This document shows positions 45,201 through 58,570 of a stretch of 64,000 nt of DNA, piece by piece (the first letter of the stretch is position 1; every line of letters starts with the position of its first letter). The translations under genes and the position numbers were made by a program. Origin of the DNA: Acephala macrosclerotiorum (lineage: Eukaryota > Ascomycota > Leotiomycetes > Helotiales > Mollisiaceae); contig MU119387.1 in assembly GCA_014904845.1 (NCBI GenBank), forward strand, positions 46,599 to 110,598, written 5' to 3'. The notes below the pieces were generated by a model. The model had not been told where the DNA came from. It ran no database searches and saw nothing but the letters and a program-made list of their open reading frames with translations.

Positions 45201-45841
45201 TCATCCTCTCCTATCACGGATCGACAGTTCCTTATACTTTTCCAAGACACTCTTCACCATCTCCTCCAGCTCGGCAAATTCCCTGACGAGTCCATCACGT
45301 TGGGACTTGAGCTTAGCCATTGTCGCCTCGCATTCTGCTTTATCATGCATTATTTGTGATTCAGTCCCAGCCGGGCTAGCCTCCTTTCCCCTGTCGTTGT
45401 CCTCGTCTCCTCGAATTGTGCATGTTGTCGTTGACTCTTGATCGTCCTCGTTTTCATCATCTTCTTCATCGTCGTCCTCATTTCCACTCTCATCGCCCTC
45501 TTCATCTCCGTCCTCACTATCATCTTCGTCTTCTTCCCCAACCTAATGCCAGCCGTAATCCCAGTCCGGAACCATATCAGAAATGATACCCTCCGAGCTT
45601 GATTCTGATGGAAGGGCTCACAAAGAGAAGCTATCGCCAGCCTCTTCAGCCAGTGTTTAGTACGGAGAGGTTCGTGTTTCTCCATGTCGTCAAGAATCAA
45701 TCGGACATCGTAGTGATTGATTGGTGATATTCGAGACACACACCTGCCTCTGTACTTATCTCTGTGAACACATCTCATGCTGCGACTGTTGCGGTCTGTG
45801 ATGTCAAGAGCTTCACAGGAGTCCCAGAGTTTTCGAGGTAT
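45201..45841 (-). CDS. Cys-module acidic protein (copy D), start codon unclear
   Basis: Exons about 45841-45590 and 45542-45201, intron 45543-45589 (GTATCA...TTAG, 47 nt). Spliced, the module (W-D, C-x9-C, ILDDME, LC-x3-H, QNQARR) runs directly into an Asp/Glu tract of about 40 residues and then a short coiled coil ending at a TGA at 45201. Unspliced, the second part reads as a Met/Lys/Thr-rich artefact. Where the other copies have their ATG, this one has ATA (45839-45841) with a stop just upstream, so the start is either lost, downstream at 45778 (cutting the module), or on an unseen exon. About 195 residues. Confidence 0.55.
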
Positions 45842-48777
45842 GGCGCCTTAGTGTGTGAGAGAATGATGAAGATCGCTGAGCTTTGGATAAGTATGGGAGA
45901 AATGGATCTGTTGCGGCTCGCATTTCCTGAAAGCTAACTTGCTGCCGAGTTACTAGATCTTGAAATATACAATATCGGGAGGGGAAGTGTCGGGATAAAC
46001 GTTCCCGTGGTTATGTTGCGCCTGCCTTTTGGAAGGCTACGAATCTGGTCTGGTCGATATGTATGAAAGTAGTTCCCGGGCGCTTAATCGAACATTTGTT
46101 TGCGAAATTCCAAGGCGCAGTAGCCCAGCCTTGTGGCTGGGACAAGACATTTGGAAGTGGATATATACCTCCTACGAACCCACTCCTCATTTCCGAACAG
46201 AGGAAATCAGGAAAGGAATGGAAAGTAAGAGAGGGAGGTGCATTAGTGCCGGGAGGCCTTGAGCGAGGAACACCAAAAGTGATCGCGATGTCACATCCTC
46301 CCTTCGATGGCATCTCATGTGCCTGTGCCTGCGCCTGCCCGCATGATGTGAATGCCACTTTTGACGTAGAATTCAATGCGATTATATGCAATTTTGTAGT
46401 GTTGTAAATTAGAGAATGAGGCTCAGGTATAGCAGCCGCACGCTCGGCTAACCTTAGCCGGAAAATGCCCGGGAGGCGCAATTAGTGCCGGAGCACCCTT
46501 TAGCTAGTGCTGGAGTCCCTTGTAAACCTTATTAAACACGCTGAAAGGACTGGTTTTCAGGCTATGCATACGCTATAATTATAGGGCCCTTAAAATCCCT
46601 CTGCTTCGAAAAGAGGGGTTGGTTCGTAGGGAATGAATTACTGAGAAAGAAAGTGCAAGAAGGCACCTTCTTCAAGAACTTCAAGTAAAGCTAGGATGAT
46701 TGTTGTTTGTTTGGGCCATGCTTGTGGCCGAGAATATGGTCGCTGCTGCCTTAGCCATGAAATGTTGGGTTTCAGCAGCTGCTCAATGGCCACTCGGCGC
46801 GTCGAGGAAGACTTGTGATTATCCGGCCTTAGGACCTCACTGAAGGCGACAGCTTCGAAGTAAATATTCAAACTGGTTACTATTTCTGACTAGCAGGCGC
46901 TGGTATTTTGCTTCTTCAACAATAACGATATTGTATGTGGATGTGGACGACAGTATGAGGAGAGATCATACAATGCCTACCGAGAAGTTGGACAGTTGCA
47001 GAAAAGGCTAGTCCGTATTTGGCTTAGTTTGAGTAAGAAGGGGCTTAAGCACAATCCATTGAAACTTTCAAGTACCTTCAGTTCCACAACAACAACGTCT
47101 TCAGTCCCTCTCGATCTTTCTTCCAACACCGAATTAGATATTGAGCTTGTCCAGCAGTCCCAGAATAGACTCGAGAAAATGCAGCCCAATCTGCACGACA
47201 TCTGAGACAACACCCATCACCTCCACACCCTGCAAGCCTGCTATCGTAGCATTGGCGTATTCGGTCCCCAGGGTCATAGGGAAATATCTCTTCGCTTTAT
47301 CGATAACAATTCTTGAACAGGCAGCGCGTCCTCCTTCGATACCTCTTCGCCATCCAACACAAACGCTTGGCGAACCCTTTCGGACGCGTGGAGGCTCCTA
47401 TCGAATTTACCCCCCAATTCCCGCGACGCTCAGAGGCCAATATCAAGCAGACCGATCAGCCAGCTATAAATGCCATGTAAGATGTTGAGTCAAATATCGG
47501 GATGGTTTCCCCAGGGTTATGAATGTCTGTACAGAATTTTCGTCAAGTCGAGTTTACCCTTTCGAGAGGATGTCTCCCAAAAAAGCCGTAGAGCCCAAGC
47601 ATATATGCCAAGACAAGGTGTCGATAGAGTCTACGCGGCTTCCGTGGATCCGCACCTTGGTCAAGCTGAGAGATGAGCAGAACGCTTCTAAGGCAGATGT
47701 TCGAGTGGACAGATTCCGAGAATGGATAAGCTCAAGAGCGGTGGCCAGGCACAGACCCGAGATGGTAGGATCAGTGTAAGGTAGTAACTTCGGAGGCCAA
47801 GGTAGTGCTTTGGCACAGTGAGATACGAGGTCAAGAATGAGAGAGCTGGACCACGATGGTGCTGTTAAATTAGCTCATTGCAGTGATCAATATCAAGTAC
47901 CGTCGACCCTCTCCAAATGTTCCGTCATAGCACAAATACTTATTGGGTGTTACTCGTTATACTTCAACGCCAATGCGGAACAGTGTGCAATAATGCCAAT
48001 ACTACACAATAGGCTTCAAATTCACATGCATAAATGGTCAAGTCTCGTTGATTCTGTCAGCCCTCTAATCAACCATCGCAACGTGTAGGCCTCGGTATAA
48101 TAACAAATCAAATTATAAAATCCCTGCTATTGGTAGTGAGAGTTTTATAAGGCCTCCTTAGTCTTCCATATTGTCGTCGTCGTGATAAGGTATAATATGC
48201 TAGTTTCGTAGATTGTGGATTTTCGGCTGCAGGATATGCCCGCATCAGATATAATCCGATTATATTGTAACATTAAAGGAATATATTGTTACAACGCAAC
48301 TTGGACTAATCGAGAAACTAGTAGAGCGGTTCTTCTTTACTAGCAGCCGTCTTTTTCTACCTCATCTAAGTATCCACCTTAATTTGGACGCCATCCAGAT
48401 TTTTATTGCAAGTACTTGCATGCGCTCGCTATAAACTTTCTCGTGGCTAATGTTGACGCGTTCGGTATTTTGGAGCTAGAATGCGCCTCCACGGTCTGAC
48501 GTTCGCAGAGGCGCAGCAGAGAAAACCAGACCCTATTCGCGAGGCGTTGCATACTCAGCCTGCCAGATAGAATTTGCCTTGCAGCTAGCCTGATCACGAT
48601 CGGCGGGCAGCTCAAAATTATGGGTAGCAAGCAAAACTTAAAGTTCTGCAGCCTTCCCGTCTTACATCAAACAGTATTGTATATCTGGCTGATCTGGTCA
48701 TAGTCCCGACAGTTTATGGCCCCCAAAGTGCGTGAGCTACGAGAGGGAAATAATAGCGAACCAAATTCATTCGAAGC
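45842..48777. other. Long stretch without a supported gene
   Basis: Several frames of 60-150 codons lack motifs. A word of about 23 nt (GGGAGGYGCA...TTAGTGCCGG) occurs twice, at 46233-46255 and 46471-46493, which may mark ends of an old element. The right end holds the promoter of the NACHT gene. Confidence 0.4.
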
Positions 48778-51596
48778 ATGGAGGCAATGGCTGCTTTTGG
48801 AGTGGCTGGCAATGTCATCCAATTTCTAGATTTCGGCCAGAAGCTGGTTTCCACATCCCTCGAGATATATATAGCCAGAAGTGGTGCATCTACGTCGAAT
48901 AAAGAGTATGAAAAGCTCCTCCAAGACTTCATTGAAAGCATCGATATAGTGTCCGAAAACTTATTGCAGTATGACAGGAGGCTGGACATCACGCCCCCGC
49001 AAGCTTCGTCGCAAAATGGGCTGCAGGAGATTGTAGATGACTGTAGAAGCTTAGCCGCAAAGCTTCTTACCCGTTTCGAGAAGCTCAAACTTCAAAGGAA
49101 ACCAGGACTGTGGAAGAGCTCAGTGAGGGCAGTAAAATGCATGTGGCAGGAGTCGGAGTTGGTGGATTTGCAGAAAAGGCTTAGTAGATATCAATCTCAG
49201 TTTGAATGGCGTATTTTGCTTTCTCTCAGGTAATATTGCCCCTCAATCCTGCCCTGGGAAACCCATATTAATTAGCGAAATGTAGACAAGACGTCAACTT
49301 GATGGCTGATCGACAAGTGGATCAATTCGCGAGACTTCAGGCTTCAATGACAAGCACGTTGTCAGATGCAATTCGGACCCAATGGGAAAATCTGCCGCCT
49401 TGGCCAATCTCCGAAGTGAAAGAAGTCAGCGAAGCGAATGTTGGTGACGGTTCAGTCTCTCCTACGCCGCTTGATTTACAAGGAATTTCCAGCAAGGACT
49501 CAACCCACTCGCTATTGGTTGAATATGAACAAAACGCGACAACAAAGGAATCGATCATACAAGGCACCGCCCATGTATTTGCCACCAAGCTTGCTGAAAT
49601 GGAATCTGAGATCTGGGAGAGTCTCTCATTCCCAATTATGACGGATCGCGAAGATGAAATTGCAGATGTTGAACTTGAAACGTTCGATTGGATCTTCAAA
49701 AGTCCACGCAGTGAGAATCGGCCTTGGGACAATTTCTTGGAATGGCTGGAAACTGGTGATTGGCTCTACTGGATCAGTGGCAAAGCTGGTTCAGGAAAGT
49801 CCACACTTATGAAGCATCTTTTCAACCACACTTTAACCCGGCGGGCTCTGGATCTCTGGGGTGGAGATATGGCACTTATTACTGCGGGCTTCTTTTTCTG
49901 GTATAGCGGAGGTAGCCTACAGAAGACTCAGATTGGCCTTCTTCGATCATTGCTTTACCAGTGCCTAAAGAACCACAGAGAATTAATCACAGTGGTCTTA
50001 TCGGAATCTGCGAGGTTAAAGACAACGGATTTGACTGAGGATTGGACCTTTCCAAGACTTAAGCGTGCCTTCACGAGGCTGATACATCAGTGCATACGTC
50101 CCCTTAAGATCTGCATATTCGTTGATGGTCTGGATGAGTACCAAGGAGACCACTCAGAAATTACCCAACTATTCATGGAGGTTACAGAATCTAAGAATGT
50201 CAAACTCTGTATCTCTAGTCGACCATTGTTGTTGTTTGACAAGGCTTTCGGGGGCTTTCCTGGGCTGAGCTTGCAAAATCTTACTTTTGACGATATCAAC
50301 ATATACGTCAAAAATCACTTGGGCAACAAGGAGAGAATGAGGGAATTGAAGAATGAAGAGCCAGAGCTAGAAGCACGGCTCACTTCTGAGATTCTTCACA
50401 AAGCCGCTGGTGTCTTTCTATGGGTTAAGTTGGTCGTACACTCGTTACTGGAAGGGCTTGGAAATTTTGACCAAGGTGAAGACCTCGAAAGACGACTCCA
50501 AGAGCTTCCAAATGATCTAGAAGACCTCCATCGGCATATGTTAGATCGAGTGAAACCAGCGTGGTACTTGGAAGAAGGGTTCAGATTGATTTTGCTGGTG
50601 AAACATGCTCACTCTCCGTTGACGATCCGTCAGCTCAGCTTCGCAGAAATCTGGGAACCTGACTTTGCCATCCGATCGGAGCCGCTTACGTTCACTAAGG
50701 ATAAACAAGAGATGATGTGTGTCAATATGGCAGGACGAATCAAAAGCAGATGTCTTGGGCTGTTGGAGATATCGAGCATGGCGAAGACGAACCTAACCGA
50801 TTTCAAGGTGCAATTCTTACACAAAAGTGTTGAAGATTTTCTGGAGACGCCAAAGGTAAAATTGCGCATCTCAGAATGCCTTAGTGGGAAAGGATTTGAC
50901 GTCACTCTTCGGCTCATGAAGGTACTTCTCATAGAACTTCAGCATATCTCGGCAGTGGACTACCTGAAACGAGAAGAGTGGTTTGATAACGTAAAGCCGT
51001 TGATTCAACAGTTTATCAGTTACGCACAGTATGCTGAACAAAACTCAGAGGAAGCCCAGGTCGAGCTGATGAATGCACTCGATCGTGTGGCGAAGCGGAG
51101 TTGGGCGCTTGTCACCTTTAAGACTGAAAAGGAGGAGTTGATCCACTGGTTTGTCGCCGAGCGACGACCCCTTGGAGCCGACGAAACCGCAGAGAACTAC
51201 ATACAAATCCATGATAATATCTCAACCGAAGCTGCTGAGTATGACCTAAGGCACTACTTGCGCGCAAAGGAGGCTACGGAAGCCTTGGCCTACACCGAGA
51301 GACTTGACGCGCCTAACGAGCCACCTGAAGTGCAGGACGATTCTTCCGATTCTCCCAAAATTTACTATGGGTCCACTTATCCGGATAGTTTAATACGCGA
51401 AGAAATACGGTTCATACACATGTTCCTCACAAAGAGCACAGAGAAAAATTACCCTTGCATAGAGAGAGCAAAGGAAAAAAGAACTTTTGGACGGTACTGG
51501 AATGATCTCGCGGTTGGTGTACCACTGACGTTTATAAATATCTTGATGGAGTGGGTAGCGAGCTGGTACCGAATCAACAGAACAAGAGGAGCATAA
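48778..51596 (+). CDS. NACHT-domain STAND (NLR-like) protein
   Basis: Exons 48778-49229 and 49286-51596 (56-nt intron) give 920 residues. The N-terminal helical domain begins AAFGVAGNVIQFLDFGQKLV, typical of fungal STAND proteins. The NTPase core has the P-loop GKAGSGKSTL (about residue 316) and Walker B FVDGLDEY (about 428), then SSRP and FLWVKLVV blocks and a winged-helix-like region with FLHKSVEDFL. No ankyrin, WD40 or TPR repeats follow; the last 250 residues are of unknown fold with a hydrophobic C-terminal segment. Such proteins sense non-self and can trigger cell death. It sits next to an AT island. Confidence 0.88.
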
Positions 51597-52266
51597 GAGG
51601 TGCAATGTAGCTCGATCAAATCAGTGCCGAAGGAAGAAGGGCATTGGGGGAAGCGGGGTAAAAGGTCCAGTGTTCTGGTGTAGTTAAAAAAAAAAAAAAA
51701 AAAAGAAAGAAAGAAACCTGGCTGCCATAAAGCAAGATAAACACGACGCCCCGATGCGATATGCCTTGTCATAAACCGGGAACTCTTTCTCCTGGAATCA
51801 CACTCTAATCTACAGTGAATTATATGGCAACCCGCCGGGGGTTTGCCATGTTAGCGGGATACGCATATAGTTGGCATTGGAAGCTTCTGGCTGGAGGAAG
51901 TATGCCCAACGTACATCATTATCCTTGCACATGCGGCTCAGCAGGCTCTCGACTGTCTTTTATGTTCATGATTACGGGATTACCTGTGATATATACCATT
52001 AGAAATCAAACAATGTGCTTCACCCTGATGCCAAATAAGGGAATGGTGCTTTTGTTCTGATCAGTCTCTCAGCCAATTCCAAAGTAGAACGGGAGACAAG
52101 TAAGCCAACGACAGTCGCATGGCTTGTGAGGGGAAGGTTGTGAGCGATAAGGCGGGGTTAGGGGGACAGGGTTGGGAATAGCTTTAATTTTCACCCGTAG
52201 TGTTGCTCGCTTATCAACAGTAGAAAAGAAATTTCTTAGGAATTGTAGCGCAATATCCACTTTAAC
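51597..52266. other. 3' flank of the NACHT gene
   Basis: Contains an A-run of about 19 at 51687-51706 followed by GAAA repeats. No gene supported. Confidence 0.4.
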
Positions 52267-52746
52267 TTGCTTTCACTAAATCACAAAGATGCCTTATCCA
52301 ACTTCATCAACAAGTCACAATTTTCCTCGTTCGAAGGAAAGGGAAACGCAACTATCAAGGACGGACTCTCGAGCATCGAACTTGGCGCCCTCAAGGAATG
52401 GGTTCAGGAGGTCCATGACCTTCCACTAACCCAGGATTGCAAATACATCCCTTATAAAGAGATCAACAAGTTTAGAGAACGAGCGCTGTGCCGTACGGAA
52501 AACTTTGCCGACACCCATGCTGAGTTTGGAGCGTTGCTTCGAGGACAAGCTGCTTGGCATGCTGGAACAGTTACGTGGAGAGGAGATTTGATATTCAAGG
52601 AAAAAAGCTTGCACTTATCAATCCGTTTTCATAGTCAGGCAAAAGCCGACAAAGAACTTAATCAACTACAAGCTCGCGATATCAGTAACCACTATAAGAA
52701 CATACTTTTTTTTATTAGTTCAATATATATATACTCGCTAAAATAA
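52267..52746 (+). pseudogene. Coding-like fragment cut by an AT island
   Basis: A frame of about 120 residues has coding-like composition (KEWVQEVHDLPL, EFGALLRGQAAWHAG) and then runs into AT-only sequence at about 52690, where the translation becomes Ile/Tyr/Ser-rich. No ATG start is clear. Family not recognised. It looks like a gene end truncated by insertion of the repeat. Confidence 0.25.
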
Positions 52747-54180
<1,434 letters not shown>

Positions 54181-56452
54181 CCTTGGTACTACTATAAAAA
54201 GCGAGCCTTTTCTAAGGCATAAAGTTGTTAATGTAATAGTAACTTTCGCGGGATTTTAAGCTTCATATAAATATATTTGATAATGGAAGTTTGATTCATT
54301 GTTCAATCCAGTTATATAGGATTTGTATGCCATCTGGGTTTTCCGGCAATAGACTTCCTACTATGGAGTAAATGCCCCAGTCTTTGTAATCCTTTATCTA
54401 GTGAAACCTAACCGTTAGCACACGCCATTTTATATGCCCACTCCGCTCAATGTTTATCACTACTGCAATGTGCCTCGGCGCAGTATTCATAAGCATTATC
54501 TCCTTTTTTCCGCCCTCTTAAGCCGACTTTGAAATCCTAACTACAAATATAAAAGTTTCAAGCCGAGGGAATGACCGAAAAAGAGCTGGTCCTTGTTGTT
54601 GTAAGCCGAGCTACTAATACAGTTCCATTCCCCAGTCCATTTACAGGGCTCGAAGGTTATCGCGTAAAATGTCCTCGGCGAAATTGTGAACTATATCAAG
54701 GTTAGTGATATCGTGATAAGACTAACATTGGCGCCGAATGTAGATTGTATCGAGCTTAGGGCAAAAGTAAAACGGCCATACAATCATGAGTTTATAATAG
54801 ACGAGAATGTCAATGTTTGGTTTTGCGCTCTTTACGAAAGCCTTTAGAAACTCTTGACATAAATAAAGAGCGGCGGGGGTTTCGCAAACGAACTCCTATT
54901 GTAACTTCGGATTGTTCCAAATTTGTTTAATAGTGCGGGCTGGGAGAGCAAAAAACCAGATCTGTAGGCGAAGCTCCTTCGGCAAACGAGCAAAGAATGG
55001 AAACGTCGAAAGAGAAATCTCTATAGCTCAAGGAAAGCATATAGGGACAGGATGGGTAAGCAAAAATGCACGTCTCCTTCTCAACAAGAAAAAACCACAT
55101 TATCTAGTCGCAGTTCACTTTGAGTCGTCAGACTCAGAATCAGTACATTCCTGGGCTGCTTCCCTGTGCTGATGCCCCCCGCCCCCCGTCTCGCCACTAC
55201 TGGGTTGACCTGGAATTTTGTGAACATTGAAGTTGACTACCGCGCGTTCCGCAGGCGCGATGCATCGCTTGTGATTAGTCAGGGATTAGCGGAGGTTGTG
55301 AACACACAACGCTTGTAACTAGGGTGCCGGGTCTGTTGGCTTTTTAAGGAGGCCCACCCAACAACAGCAGCGTGACTTTCTCCAACAACTGTTGCACTTG
55401 CTGCAAACATCTCGCACTAAGGAAAAAGGGGAACATGATGCATCAATACACTCGTCAATAGCCCCCAGATTTAACCGATGCTCAGCCCTTCGCAGAGTCC
55501 TTCTTATCAGCAGTTTCGAGGAACCGTCTATAGATAAATTTTACGTCGATGGGATGAGCTGGACTGGCACTCGATTTGACAGGGTCGGTTCCTGACTAGA
55601 CAATGTTGCGGTTAAGATACTGAGATGGGTACAGGATCTGCTGCTGTTAGCAAATGAAGCCACAGGACCAAATCCCACTTGCCTCGCTTTTGTCACAAAG
55701 TTCGCGCTGACCCAAAACTTCGTCCCTCCTACTGTGAGCAGCATCCGGGGATGGCCGACGTTGGGAGGCTCGCGGAGCATTGCCATTTTTGGATTGTGAG
55801 TCGCTCAGTCTTAGTGCTAATAAGGAAGTATTTAGAAATACCACTTCTTGGCACAAAGCCTGGGCCGGTGGTGCGCTAGAATCGCCTCCTAGTTGATTAT
55901 TCCCAAGTTGCTGAGACTGAAGGTTTAAGTCCGAGGAGTCTGAGGCTGAGTTGCTAAAGGAAGGCATTTTTAAACTGGGTTTGAGCGGTTCCGAGACTGA
56001 TACGGGGATATAGGAAACTTATAAAAGAAGGTGTCATGCATGACAATGCGAGTGCTTAAGGACTGAAGGACTTAAACATAGTAGGGCTTTTCAGCGGAGA
56101 GAATTCCGATTGAATCTCAAATGGGCGTACCTCGTAGTAACCCATTGCTGATATATTATTGGGTAGAGCGGGGGGTCTGACCGCACCCTAATGTCCCGTG
56201 CGTGAAAACCTATGCATGCAAGTATCCAACTTACAAGGATGGGTAACCCGGGGAGTCCTTGGTTTATGTTACTTGTTGTTAATTTTGACTAAAGATTATC
56301 GACGAGGGCAGCCAATCGAGGACGGCTTGAAATAGTAGCAGGGTTCTTGATTTCCACCATCTATATTTATATAAACCGTAAACATTTCTAGCCCTACTTG
56401 CTACCCCAATAGTTATTAGTATCTTAAGAAAGCATCCAATCTGGCAATAGCT
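54181..56452. other. Gene-poor stretch between AT island and Myb-like gene
   Basis: Composition returns to normal at about 54190. No frame shows a recognisable family. It may hold old, mutated repeats. Confidence 0.35.
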
Positions 56453-56963
56453 ATGCCGCAAAGCGCCTCGAACAACACCGTGACTCATAGTTTTGTGGAG
56501 TCAAGTCTTTCGGCATTTGGTGATCCTGACGAACCTGAATCGCTTTTATTCATTGATTGGAAAGTGAAGTGGCATGAGAAAATAAGCGTATTATCTTTGA
56601 GAGAATCAGATGTATTATGGGATGTAGTCGAAGAAGAGTTCCATCCCTTTGGAATTACGAAAGAGCGAGGATCTTGGTATTCTACACGGAGCAGGTGTCT
56701 CACGGAGGTTAGTATTATTTCTCTTGGTGCTTAAGCAGAGGTAGTAATTCTTATTATTTCAACAAGTAAACGCTATGGGTAGCGCAGCTGCTGCTGATAA
56801 AGCGGGCGAAATGGATCGCCTACTAGCGTTAGTGTGGAGGCTCAATATTATAGAAGAAGTCACTCGACATGACTATGAAGGCGCTTGGAGCCGCATAGCA
56901 ACAGCTATGAGAAATCATAGTAGTAACGAACACTGGACCTCAAAGAAGGTTAAATACGCGTAG
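56453..56963 (+). CDS. Small Myb/SANT-like putative DNA-binding protein
   Basis: Exons 56453-56711 and 56767-56963; the 55-nt intron (GTATTA...CAAG) keeps the frame and joins LTEV to NAMGSAAAADKAGEMDRLL. 151 residues. The second exon has the pattern of a Myb-type helix bundle: MDRLLALVWRLN, W-SRIATAMRNH, HWTSKKVK. The first half (ESLLFIDWKVKWHEKISVL) is unassigned. A nuclear regulator is possible but inferred. It lies between two AT islands. Confidence 0.45.
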
Positions 56964-57949
56964 AATAATGGCGTGTCGACTCGATTCCCAAAGATTGTTA
57001 TACGTCAACTTTCTTGCCCGGAAGATACTCCCCTGGCGATAGCTGAATATACGGATCACCGATATCCTGATCTACCAAACACGATGCTCCTCAGGCAGTT
57101 CAGGCAGTGACTGAGATGAGGATCCACCATTTAAAAGAATGAAAGACAAAATTTGTAACGAGGCTTCTCTTGCATATGCAGCTTTGACATAGGCAACTCA
57201 TAAACAGTTGCTTAGCATGTAAACCTGTCCTGAGCAATCATAAGGCTTGTCGGCAGCTCCTTCTGCATGATACACATGTCAAATCTGGCTTTCGACATTG
57301 GTAAGGTTCGTTTGTCACTCCGATGAGTTAAGTAACGCAGAAATGTAGCTACCACCCTCGCTGGTGTGAAAGGGCTGACACTGGATCAAGATGAGACGAT
57401 GCCCCGCTCTGCATCTGTTCAAGGGTAACTAGGAGAGGCGGGGCAGGAGGAATAGTCCTCATTATTATGTGGCTGTGCAATTTGACACTGCTACTGCATT
57501 CTCCGCATGCTTTCATCGCGTCGATTTTGTCTCTACAACTCTACCAGCTCCACGCTTGGAGCAGCCGGTAGTCATATTCACCTCGAACAAGATCAATATC
57601 GTTCGCATCAACCAGCATCATCTCGACCACTACTATCATCTTGGTTCAAGAGCCAAAAAACTGCAGCTACCGTAGCTAGCAAGTGCGTGGGCTGCGATGA
57701 CTTCTCAATTGACTTCGCCAACGCTTCCCTGACCTTGACGATCTTGCTGTCAGTAGTACCAAGAGCACTTGGCCCACTCATGTACCTATGTAGAGGAATT
57801 CCGCTTCCGTGACCGCCATCCCACCAAGGATGCTCTTAAGCCAGCCGAGGATCCTGAGGAACGACCTCAGCAGCGAAGGCTCCTCCGAGTATTGCAAGCA
57901 AGCTCGACAGATCTTAAAGACAATTAAACAATAAACAGAAGTAAGTAAT
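56964..57949. other. Intergenic stretch with a coding-like fragment
   Basis: Between about 57787 and 57927 one frame reads FRFRDRHPTKDALKPAEDPE and continues to a TAA with typical protein-end composition, but no start or family can be given. The rest is unassigned. Confidence 0.25.
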
Positions 57950-58300
57950 ATTATAATGTTTTTTTTTACGTAGTAAAAAACTTATTATACCGAGAAAAAT
58001 AATAAATATTTTAAAATATATATATATATATATTAATATTTTTTATAATTTTATATAAATTGTATTTCGTAATTATTTTTAAATATTTTAAACATTTTAT
58101 ATTAAAAAATTACGTTCGTATTATCGTTTTTACGTTTAATTTAAAAATAATTTTTTTTATATATTTAATAATATAATTAAATATTAAATTGAAAATAAAA
58201 ACCAATTTAAAATATAAAATTAAACAATTTAAATAATTTTTATATTGTAAATTTTTATTATTTATTTTTTTATTTTTTTAACTTTCTCCTAGTAACAAAA
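57950..58300. repeat. Small AT-only island
   Basis: About 330 nt of A+T with scattered CpG, ending 270 nt upstream of the HET/zinc-knuckle start codon, so it abuts that gene's promoter. Confidence 0.75.
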
Positions 58301-58570
58301 ACAAATCAAAACTCAATCGAGTATAACTTTGAATATTTTATACTTTATAACTTCTAAAATTCCTGCGGTAAGCCCGAGCAATTAACAAGTCTTGCGCGCT
58401 TATAATAATACACGACGATGGCATTGCCGCGAGGCTGCCGCTTAGCTGAGTGCGCCAGCCTTACCAACGTCCTCTTCTCAATCTTCACTTCGTTTCGCAT
58501 CTATGCTATTTCGACGGCTTAGCGACTACCGAGAACCCTCCCTCTTGCGATTTTCGAACCTACTCAAATA

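Noticed and set aside
46939..47205. Possible second STAND N-terminal fragment (LQKRLVRIW resembling LQKRLSRY of the NACHT gene)
   Set aside because: The similarity is limited to a few residues and the frame lacks the rest of the domain.
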